8,435 nucleotides of DNA. Source: a bacterium. Its GTDB lineage: Bacteria > Patescibacteriota > Minisyncoccia > Ryanbacterales > 2-02-FULL-48-12. The DNA lies in contig SBBS01000046.1 in NCBI GenBank assembly GCA_005239605.1, positions 1-8,435 on the forward strand. Reading direction: 5' to 3'. Below the pieces are notes generated by a model, which was not told where the DNA came from, did no database searches, and saw only the letters and a list, made by a program, of their open reading frames with translations. Positions 1-5,458 of the stretch are shown one piece after another (within the stretch, counting starts at the first letter, position 1; every line of letters begins with the position of its first letter). The translations under genes and the position numbers were made by a program.

Positions 1-49
1 AATTTTCACCGGCGCCCCATCTCATATTTCTGAAATTTCACTCTAAAAT

Positions 50-80
50 TTATTAAGGGACAGGTCTAATTTTCAAGCTT
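50..80. repeat. Possible REP-like element remnant
   Basis: The core GGGACAGGTCT (57-67), flanked by TTTATTAA and AATTTTC, resembles from memory the end motif of REP-like elements linked to Y1/RAYT-type transposases. No second copy or hairpin partner is visible in the window and no transposase gene is present, so this is only a suggestion. The rest of 1-136 shows no coding sequence. Confidence 0.25.
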
Positions 81-87
81 TGGAATT

Positions 88-116
88 TTGGCACAAAAAC
101 GCGTGTATGTTAGTGT
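88..116 (+). promoter_or_regulatory. Weak promoter candidate for the phosphatidyltransferase gene
   Basis: A -35 candidate TTGGCA (88-93, five of six matches to TTGACA) is followed after 17 bp by TAGTGT (111-116), a poor -10 match. It would give a very short leader before the ATG at 137. The upstream AAAGAA (127-132) is only a weak ribosome binding site. Confidence 0.25.
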
Positions 117-136
117 GAATAATATAAAGAAATGTT

Positions 137-952
137 ATGGAATCTATTAAAGAACTCCGAGAACAACTTCAAAAAGAAAAACTGGAAGGACGGGAGCGGC
201 CGTGGGGGTATCGCTTTTTTCAGCGCGGGCCGTCCATTTACTTTACTTGGCTCTTTGCAAAAACTTCCATCACACCCAACACCTTAACACTGTTGAGTAT
301 TTTTTCCGGACTTGGCGGCGCGTATTTTCTCATTAATCACATGTGGCACATGAAGCTCCTTGCGTTTTTTCTTTTTTACCTGAATCTTCTCTTAGATCGC
401 ATAGATGGAGAAATGGCGCGGTACAAAAAAATATTTTCACTTAAAGGGATATACCTTGATGAATTAAACCACTATATCATCCCGCCGCTCTTTTTTCTTT
501 CGCTTGCGTGGGGGTTGAAAGACGCAACTATATACCATGAATCTCTGATACTTTTGGCCGGCATGTGGGCAGGTTTTTCGTCTTTCCTCTTACGCTTGAC
601 GCACAACCTCCCTTACGGAATCTTCCTTAAAAAATACATAAAGCATCGCGATGTTCTTGCCCAACCGGCAAATTCCTCCACGATGGCAAGCTTGCGGCAA
701 GAGTACTCTCCTCTCTACGCTCTTCTTTGCATCGCGCATCAATTTCAAGATTTTTTCCTCACTATCCTTCTTTTCGCGTTAGCGCTCGGTACGGAACAAT
801 ACATTGCCTCAAACGCATTTTTATTTCCTTATCTATCGCTTCTCCTTTTTTGCTATGCCGTGTATCTCCCGCTCATTGTTGTTGAAAACATCATAAAAGG
901 CGTTCTCACTATTGAGTCTCGCATGAAAGAGCTTTCCTCCGCATCATCTTAA
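137..952 (+). CDS. CDP-alcohol phosphatidyltransferase family membrane protein
   Basis: Members of this family (PF01066) move a phosphatidyl or similar phospho group from a CDP-linked donor to an alcohol such as glycerol phosphate, serine or inositol phosphate, at the cytoplasmic membrane. The signature DxxDGxxAR-x8-GxxxD is clear: D87, D90, G91, A94, R95, G104 and D108. The fourth aspartate, expected at 112, is a histidine (YLDELNH). Before the motif is the usual S/TPNxLT element (ITPNTLT, 45-51). Hydrophobic segments lie at about 47-66, 72-86, 113-127, 137-152, 200-217 and 226-248, so it is a polytopic protein. At 271 residues it is somewhat longer than the roughly 200-residue small members. 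The ATG at 137 is the first in frame. Its 3' end overlaps the convergent glycosyltransferase gene by 9 bp. The alcohol substrate cannot be told; the glycosyltransferase neighbours suggest lipid-linked glycan or glycolipid synthesis. Confidence 0.85.
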   Translation: MESIKELREQLQKEKLEGRERPWGYRFFQRGPSIYFTWLFAKTSITPNTLTLLSIFSGLGGAYFLINHMWHMKLLAFFLFYLNLLLDRIDGEMARYKKIFSLKGIYLDELNHYIIPPLFFLSLAWGLKDATIYHESLILLAGMWAGFSSFLLRLTHNLPYGIFLKKYIKHRDVLAQPANSSTMASLRQEYSPLYALLCIAHQFQDFFLTILLFALALGTEQYIASNAFLFPYLSLLLFCYAVYLPLIVVENIIKGVLTIESRMKELSSASS

Positions 953-1987
953 TATAGCTTTTTTAATCAACTCCAAAAATACGGGGGCAACAGCTGACAC
1001 ATCATATCGCCGCATCCATTCTTGCTCCTCCGTAGAAATCCTTTTCCGAAGCTCCTCATCCGCGAGGAGCTTTTTTATTTTTTCTGCAAATATATTTATA
1101 TCTCCATACGGCAGCACAAACTCACGCATGGCCGGGGGTGTCATTTCGCGTACCGCCGCAACATCAGAAGCAACGAACGGCACACCGGCCGCCATTGCTT
1201 CCAAAAGCGCATTCGGCATACCCTCCTCTTCCGATGGCATGAGATATACATCGGCTGCCGCAATATAATAAGGCACGCGATGATTTGGAACAGAATCTTC
1301 AAAACGAACACGATCTTGAATCCTGAAACTTGAAACTTGAAACTCAATATTCTTCCGTTCCGGACCGTCGCCCACAACTACGAATAAGATATCTTCCATG
1401 TCTGCGAATTTGCGAATAATTTCCGGCAGCAAATGCGCTCCTTTCCGGCGCGACAAGCGATGTAAAAACAACACTATTTTTTTGTCTTGCGGGATGCCAA
1501 GTTTTTTTCGCGCGTCTTCTTTCGAAATTTTTTGAAATCGCGAAACATCAATGGCATTCGGCACTACGCGGACAGGATTTTTTATCCCGTACCGCGCGAT
1601 ATATTCAGCCGCAAGGCCTTCCGTACCGGTAACAAAAATCGCATGCCTCAATATAAATAAAAACAGCTTTTCTTCCAGCCGCCCGCGCCGGTAGAGCCAC
1701 GGCATGCCGCAATTCCAATAAAATACGCGGCCGCCAAATATGCTTGTTAGTATAATTGCCAAAAGCGCGCCTTTAAAAGAATAATGCGCATAGAACGTCC
1801 GGTAGCCGCGGAAAAAATAGGCAAATTTCATTCGCACAATGCCGGCAAACGTAGGCTGAATCACAAAAAAATCAGCTTTATCTTTTATCGCATCCATCAG
1901 TTCATACTTATGCAAAAAATGCGTTGCGGTGTCTTGCGCAACTTCGGGCGCTATAAAACATATTTTTAATTTTTTTGCCTCCCGCAT
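944..1987 (-). CDS. GT4-type glycosyltransferase (last gene of the minus-strand operon)
   Basis: This is a GT-B fold, retaining-type transferase that would move a sugar from a nucleotide-sugar donor onto a lipid or glycan acceptor on the cytoplasmic side. Counting from the ATG at 1987 (347 aa), the N-terminal Rossmann strand is KLKICFIAPE (6-15). The inter-domain VVPNAID is at 141-147, HRLSRRKG at 176-183, GDGPE at 206-210, and the EX7E pair is E255/E263 in the segment after PSEE. Residues 215-225 (EFQVSSFRIQD) are encoded by a heptanucleotide array. A GTG at 1996 is also in frame. I prefer the ATG, but neither start has a clear Shine-Dalgarno; the strong GGGAGG (1978-1983) lies downstream of both. 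From the ATG the gene overlaps the stop of the upstream gene by 22 bp, and its own 3' end overlaps the phosphatidyltransferase gene by 9 bp. The sugar and acceptor are unknown. Confidence 0.88.
   Translation of the reverse strand: MREAKKLKICFIAPEVAQDTATHFLHKYELMDAIKDKADFFVIQPTFAGIVRMKFAYFFRGYRTFYAHYSFKGALLAIILTSIFGGRVFYWNCGMPWLYRRGRLEEKLFLFILRHAIFVTGTEGLAAEYIARYGIKNPVRVVPNAIDVSRFQKISKEDARKKLGIPQDKKIVLFLHRLSRRKGAHLLPEIIRKFADMEDILFVVVGDGPERKNIEFQVSSFRIQDRVRFEDSVPNHRVPYYIAAADVYLMPSEEEGMPNALLEAMAAGVPFVASDVAAVREMTPPAMREFVLPYGDINIFAEKIKKLLADEELRKRISTEEQEWMRRYDVSAVAPVFLELIKKAILR
1049..1083 (+). terminator. Intrinsic-terminator-like hairpin inside the antisense gene
   Basis: On the plus strand, AAGCTCCTC (1049-1057) pairs perfectly with GAGGAGCTT (1064-1072) around a 6-nt loop and is followed by a T-rich tract (TTTTATTTTTT, 1073-1083). 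It would end transcripts of the phosphatidyltransferase gene about 100 bp past its stop, within the 3' part of the convergent glycosyltransferase gene. A coding explanation is also possible: the opposite strand encodes KKLLADEEL, a common GT4 C-terminal motif, and the Leu-Leu and Glu-Glu codons are naturally complementary while the lysine codons give the T tract. Confidence 0.5.
1315..1344 (-). repeat. In-frame heptanucleotide array, unit TTTCAAG
   Basis: On the plus strand the units read CTTGAAT, CCTGAAA, CTTGAAA, CTTGAAA and a partial CT. The array encodes residues 215-225 of the surrounding glycosyltransferase, in the helix right after its GDGPE motif. The unit has no stop in any frame on the coding strand. 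Confidence 0.9.
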
Positions 1988-3027
1988 GCAAGCCACATTT
2001 GTTTATATGCTTCAAGATACTCTTTTTTTGATGGAAAATTTTCCACCGTTTTTTTTCCGTTTTGCGAAAGAACACGGCCAAGATTTGAATCTTCAATCAT
2101 GCGCCGCATTGCCGAAACAAGAGCTGTCATATCCCTCACTGGCACCACCAGCCCCGTCTCTTCATTGCGCACGATGTCGCCGGCAATCCCCACGTCGGTC
2201 ATAATGACCGGCACGCCTATTGCGAGCGCTTCCACTGCCGTCATTCCGCATCCTTCGTAGTTGGATGTAAGCACATAACAGCTCGCATATTGGAAGTTCC
2301 GCGCAGTATCCTTTTGCCAGCCCGCAAACACCGCTTTCCCCCGCATAAGCCCGAGCTTCAAGGCAAGCGCTTCCAGCCGCTTACGGCAGGGACCGTCACC
2401 CACAATAACAAGATTTGTTTCCGGATGCGTTTTTACTACCTCGGCAAACGCATGAAGCAAAAGCTCAATATTTTTTTCGCGCGTAAGGCGCGATACCGCC
2501 AAAAAACGAAATATGCCGCGCTCCTCCACTCGATGAACCATGCGCAAGCGCTGTGTGTCCACAAAAACAGGCAGAACGGTAATCGTTCCAGAAAATTGTG
2601 GAAAAACAGTTGCAAGCGATTGTTCGATACGGCGCGACACCACGCGCACGCATGCCGCACGCGGGAGAATAAATCGAGCGATAACCAGCCGCAACCGGTT
2701 TTTGATTGACTCGCGAACAAAATGCGGACTCATGATATCCGTATGCACTTGCACTTCAAGCGGCGCCCCAAACTGCCGGCCCAGAAGCCAGCCGACAATC
2801 CAGCGTTCGCTCGGATCTTGCGCTGTTATCAAAAAATCGGACGCGCCGCGCTCGCGTAGAATTTTCTTTCCATCGCGATACGCGCGCAAAAACGCTCCGA
2901 TATTAAACCGCCCCGCGATAACCACCACATGAAGCTCATCAACAAGCCGCCGATACTCTTCAATGCGCTTTGCAGCTGGCGTGTTTTCATGAACGCCGGA
3001 ATCTGAACTTATCATTAATACTTTCAT
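1966..3027 (-). CDS. GT4-type glycosyltransferase (third gene of the operon, array-free)
   Basis: A GT-B glycosyltransferase of 353 residues, near the usual family length of about 350-400. It starts with MKVLMISSDSG, an N-terminal Rossmann strand. Later landmarks are HTDI (95-98), VLPVFVD (151-157), SRLTREKN (179-186), VIVGDGP (207-213) and the EX7E pair E258/E266 in NYEGCGMTAVEA. The helix after GDGP is an ordinary RLEALALKLGL segment without repeats, so it is a useful unmodified reference for the array-bearing paralogues nearby. Its ATG overlaps the stop of the upstream gene in an ATGA arrangement (3024-3027), typical of translational coupling, and its last codons overlap the next gene. Donor and acceptor cannot be inferred. 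It probably acts in the same glycan pathway as its operon partners. Confidence 0.9.
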   Translation of the reverse strand: MKVLMISSDSGVHENTPAAKRIEEYRRLVDELHVVVIAGRFNIGAFLRAYRDGKKILRERGASDFLITAQDPSERWIVGWLLGRQFGAPLEVQVHTDIMSPHFVRESIKNRLRLVIARFILPRAACVRVVSRRIEQSLATVFPQFSGTITVLPVFVDTQRLRMVHRVEERGIFRFLAVSRLTREKNIELLLHAFAEVVKTHPETNLVIVGDGPCRKRLEALALKLGLMRGKAVFAGWQKDTARNFQYASCYVLTSNYEGCGMTAVEALAIGVPVIMTDVGIAGDIVRNEETGLVVPVRDMTALVSAMRRMIEDSNLGRVLSQNGKKTVENFPSKKEYLEAYKQMWLACGRQKN

Positions 3028-4199
3028 GAATGAAAAATTACAGGCTTGGTTTTGTTAATCATCGCCTCTACGGAATATATCCGCATAATATCACGACGAG
3101 GCTTTGCAAGTTTTGTCTGCAATTCCGTATCCGCGTACAAGCGGAGAATTTTTTCCTTCCAATCCGCCGGATCATTATAACGCGCAAAAAGCGCATTTTC
3201 TCCGTCACGCACAACTTCCTTGTTGCCGCCGGCATCCGTGGTTATAATAGACGTTCCAATCGCCATTGCCTCAATAAGCTGATGCGAAAATCCTTCGTAA
3301 CCCGTATTCAGCAGGAACACATCCGCGGCTGCGAGGTACATTGCAACCCGATCCTTTGACACACTCCCCGTCAATAACACTCTATCCCCTAATTCATAAT
3401 TCTTAATTCTTAATTCTAATAGTTTCTTTTCCGGCCCGTCACCTATTACAACCAACTTTGCTCGGGGAATAATATCGATTAAATCCGGCATAAGTTCCAC
3501 CAGCATTTCAAACCCTTTCCAGGGAACAAGGCGGCCGGCCGTAACAAGCAAAAAACCTTCCACACCAAGAGTGTTGCGCGCTTCTTTTTTTGCGGGAATC
3601 GTATCCGGAAGAGATATCGCATTGGGAATAACCGCGATGCGCTCGGAAGAAACTCCCCATCGCTCCACAACAGATTTCAAATATGCGCTTGGCACAATAA
3701 TTTTTTCCGCATGTTTTGCGGTTTGCGTTTGGAAAAAGCGGAGCAAAGCTATCCTCATTCCGCAACTTTTCGCAAGAAAATTATCCAACAAATCCGTTAC
3801 GCCAAACCGCTGCATTCCCTGTTCCCACGCGTGATCCCCCACAACTTTCAAAAAAAACTGTTTGCGTAAAATCCGTGCCGCAATCATCGCGGGAAACCCC
3901 GCGCTTACCGCATCCTGCGCATAAATAATATCAGCACGCGCTCCCGCTCGCAACATATTCCAAAAGTATGCGAGATGCCGAACACCTTTCGGCATTTTTC
4001 TTGAAATTTTTTTAATTTTGAATTTGGAATTTTGAAATTTGAAAATTGGAAATTGAAAATTGGAAATTACATCATCACAATAGGTAATAATATCAATATC
4101 ATGCCCACGCTTAACAAGCTCATCAGCCAATAATTTACTGTATGTGGCCGGTCCGCCGATATCCGGCGGAAATATGCCTGTTGCTATGAGGATATGCAT
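3024..4199 (-). CDS. GT4-type glycosyltransferase with two repeat-encoded segments (second gene of the operon)
   Basis: The 391-residue protein begins MHILIATGIFPPDIGGPAT, the strand and glycine-rich loop of the acceptor-side domain of GT4 enzymes. Other marks are IPNAI (191-195), AGRLVPWKG (221-229), VIGDGPE (251-257) and the EX7E pair E302/E310 in NTGYEGFSHQLIEAM. Two stretches are encoded by heptanucleotide arrays: residues 44-62, in the loop after the second strand of the N-terminal domain, rich in F, K, N and Q; and residues 260-271 (LLELRIKNYELG), in the helix after GDGPE. Both are read through without a stop and family motifs continue on both sides, so the gene appears intact. It overlaps the upstream gene by 16 bp and the downstream gene by 4 bp. 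Substrates are unknown. Confidence 0.9.
   Translation of the reverse strand: MHILIATGIFPPDIGGPATYSKLLADELVKRGHDIDIITYCDDVISNFQFPIFKFQNSKFKIKKISRKMPKGVRHLAYFWNMLRAGARADIIYAQDAVSAGFPAMIAARILRKQFFLKVVGDHAWEQGMQRFGVTDLLDNFLAKSCGMRIALLRFFQTQTAKHAEKIIVPSAYLKSVVERWGVSSERIAVIPNAISLPDTIPAKKEARNTLGVEGFLLVTAGRLVPWKGFEMLVELMPDLIDIIPRAKLVVIGDGPEKKLLELRIKNYELGDRVLLTGSVSKDRVAMYLAAADVFLLNTGYEGFSHQLIEAMAIGTSIITTDAGGNKEVVRDGENALFARYNDPADWKEKILRLYADTELQTKLAKPRRDIMRIYSVEAMINKTKPVIFHS
3388..3420 (-). repeat. In-frame heptanucleotide array, unit AATTAAG
   Basis: Plus-strand units are CCTAATT, CATAATT, CTTAATT, CTTAATT and a partial CTAAT. It encodes residues 260-271 of the surrounding glycosyltransferase. The unit contains TAA on the coding strand. 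The copy at 3395-3401, which would be read in the TAA phase, has A at 3396 instead of T, giving TAT (Tyr268) in place of a stop. Confidence 0.92.
4014..4069 (-). repeat. Longest heptanucleotide array, eight units
   Basis: Eight consecutive 7-nt units on the plus strand: AATTTTG, AATTTGG, AATTTTG, AAATTTG, AAAATTG, GAAATTG, AAAATTG and GAAATTA. The array encodes residues 44-62 of the glycosyltransferase at 3024-4199. The first three and the last four units differ in phase detail around a shared A/T core, as if two sub-arrays were joined. On the coding strand it shares AATTTTCAATTTC with the array at 6227-6260. Confidence 0.9.
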
Positions 4200-5329
4200 A
4201 AGTTATCAAAAATAGTTTTCATCTGTAATGCGATACCGTCCCATGTATACCGTTCCTCAACCAATCGGCGGCCGTTGTTCTGTAGTTTCGCGCAGAGTTT
4301 TACATCGTCAAGCAGCATGATAATTTTTTCCGCAAGATCATGCGGATCACCCGCATGGCAAAACAAACCGGTTTCTCCGTCTTTCAGAAAATCAACAATG
4401 CCGCCTACCGGCGTTCCGATTATCGGCACCCCGCACGCCATCGCTTCCAGAAACGCCGTTCCCAACCCTTCCGATCGGGACGGCCGGACAAACACATCGG
4501 CTGCGGTAAGATACTGCGGGAGATTTTCATTCGGCACGCTCCCGAAAAATGTTACCGCGCGTTCCACCCCCGCTCTGCGCGCCAATGCTTCCAAATCTGT
4601 TCGCAATTCACCATCGCCCACGATGTGCAATTTTGCATCGGGAAATTTTTTATACACCTCCGCAAACGCTCGTATAAGTGTATCAATGCCGTTTTTCTCC
4701 ACGAGTCGCGAAACCGTAAGAATAGTGTTTTGGTTTTTCTTATCTTTGAACTTTGAACTTTGAACTTTGAACTTTTGCGTATCCACCCCGTTTGGCACCA
4801 CAGAAACAGAACCATTGTATCCAAAATTTCCCGCAAGTTTCTCCAGATATGTACTTATAACTTGAACATGATTTGCGTATCTTAAAGACGCGCGCCACCA
4901 ATATGCTATCAATCCGAACCATCCTCCCTGAATATGTTTTTCGGAATCTCCTTCCTGTAATGTCAGAAGAAAAGGCGTATTTCGATACAACCCGAACATT
5001 TTAAGAAACGCGGGCGTTATAGTGGTGTAGCTCACCATACTGCTCCAAAAAAGACATACGCGCATACGCCGCGTTACCATGAATACACGCCGCGCGCCAA
5101 GAATCGGCGACAATATCTTATCTATAAATGGAACTCCCACACCTACGCGATACACATCCACGTTACCCATACGCTCCCGGGGAGGAAGATCGCGCCGCAT
5201 GCGCGCCGTGATAAGAATAAAACGCAGATCGTGTATGCGATCTGTTATTTCTTTTATGGCAAGTTCCGCTCCTCCTATATATGGCAAGTACGCGGTAGAA
5301 AATATAAGAACGTATTGCTTTTGATCCAT
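4184..5329 (-). CDS. GT4-type glycosyltransferase (first gene of the operon)
   Basis: A 381-residue GT-B enzyme. The N-terminus (YVLIFSTAYLPYIGGAELAI) has the strand and Gly-Gly-Ala-Glu loop typical of GT4 enzymes. Further marks are VVPNGVD (177-183), VSRLVEKNG (206-214), IVGDGE (236-241) and the EX7E pair E287/E295 in SEGLGTAFLEAMACG. The helix after GDGE (DLEALARRAGVE) is normal. A heptanucleotide array instead encodes residues 185-196 (QKFKVQSSKFKD), in the linker just after VPNGVD where the second Rossmann domain starts. The ATG at 5329 is followed at once by conserved sequence but has no convincing Shine-Dalgarno in front. The stop lies within the next gene (16 bp overlap). As first gene of the operon it should carry the promoter, somewhere in 5330-5458. 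Sugar specificity is unknown. Confidence 0.9.
   Translation of the reverse strand: MDQKQYVLIFSTAYLPYIGGAELAIKEITDRIHDLRFILITARMRRDLPPRERMGNVDVYRVGVGVPFIDKILSPILGARRVFMVTRRMRVCLFWSSMVSYTTITPAFLKMFGLYRNTPFLLTLQEGDSEKHIQGGWFGLIAYWWRASLRYANHVQVISTYLEKLAGNFGYNGSVSVVPNGVDTQKFKVQSSKFKDKKNQNTILTVSRLVEKNGIDTLIRAFAEVYKKFPDAKLHIVGDGELRTDLEALARRAGVERAVTFFGSVPNENLPQYLTAADVFVRPSRSEGLGTAFLEAMACGVPIIGTPVGGIVDFLKDGETGLFCHAGDPHDLAEKIIMLLDDVKLCAKLQNNGRRLVEERYTWDGIALQMKTIFDNLCISS
4744..4777 (-). repeat. Perfect heptanucleotide array, unit TTCAAAG
   Basis: Four identical plus-strand copies of CTTTGAA (4744-4771) are followed by a partial CTTTTG. It encodes residues 185-196 of the first glycosyltransferase of the operon. 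The unit has no stop in any frame on the coding strand. The perfect identity of the copies makes this the array most likely to be recent or to change length. Confidence 0.93.
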
Positions 5330-5458
5330 GAATGGTTACAATTATTCATCCTATTAAAAGTTTGCAAAACATAACATATCTTTCCGTATCAAAGCAACAT
5401 GGGATACTATATTATTATTGCATAGAGAAACGTGTTACTTTTAACGGGACAAGCAAAA
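5330..5458. promoter_or_regulatory. Divergent intergenic region between two glycosyltransferase transcripts
   Basis: The region must hold the start signals for the minus-strand operon and for the plus-strand gene at 5459. It is AT-rich, with -10-like strings such as TATTAT (5410-5415) on the plus strand and TATGTT on the minus strand, but none has a good -35 partner at 16-18 bp. I cannot name a specific promoter. GGGA (5446-5449) is a plausible Shine-Dalgarno for the ATG at 5459. No RNA gene or repeat is seen. Confidence 0.35.

Noticed and set aside
68..92. Possible decayed heptamer array in the leader
   Set aside because: AATTTTC followed by AAGCTTT and GGAATTTTG resembles the unit only loosely, and the 7-nt period is not kept.
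944..946. Recoding of TGA as an amino acid, as in some CPR groups
   Set aside because: TGA ends the genes at 944, 3024 and 6637 at the expected protein lengths, so it serves as stop here.
2290..2932. Plus-strand open frames opposite the glycosyltransferase genes
   Set aside because: They lie antisense to genes with clear family motifs, are rich in Arg/His/Cys as expected for antisense frames, and have no recognisable domain or ribosome site.
3388..3420. The glycosyltransferase genes as pseudogenes broken by repeats
   Set aside because: Reading frames stay open through every array, and conserved motifs continue in the same frame on both sides, including the downstream EX7E pairs.
4014..4069. 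The arrays as a CRISPR or other spacer-repeat system
   Set aside because: Units are 7 nt and directly adjacent with no spacers. They lie within intact coding frames, and no cas-like gene is present.
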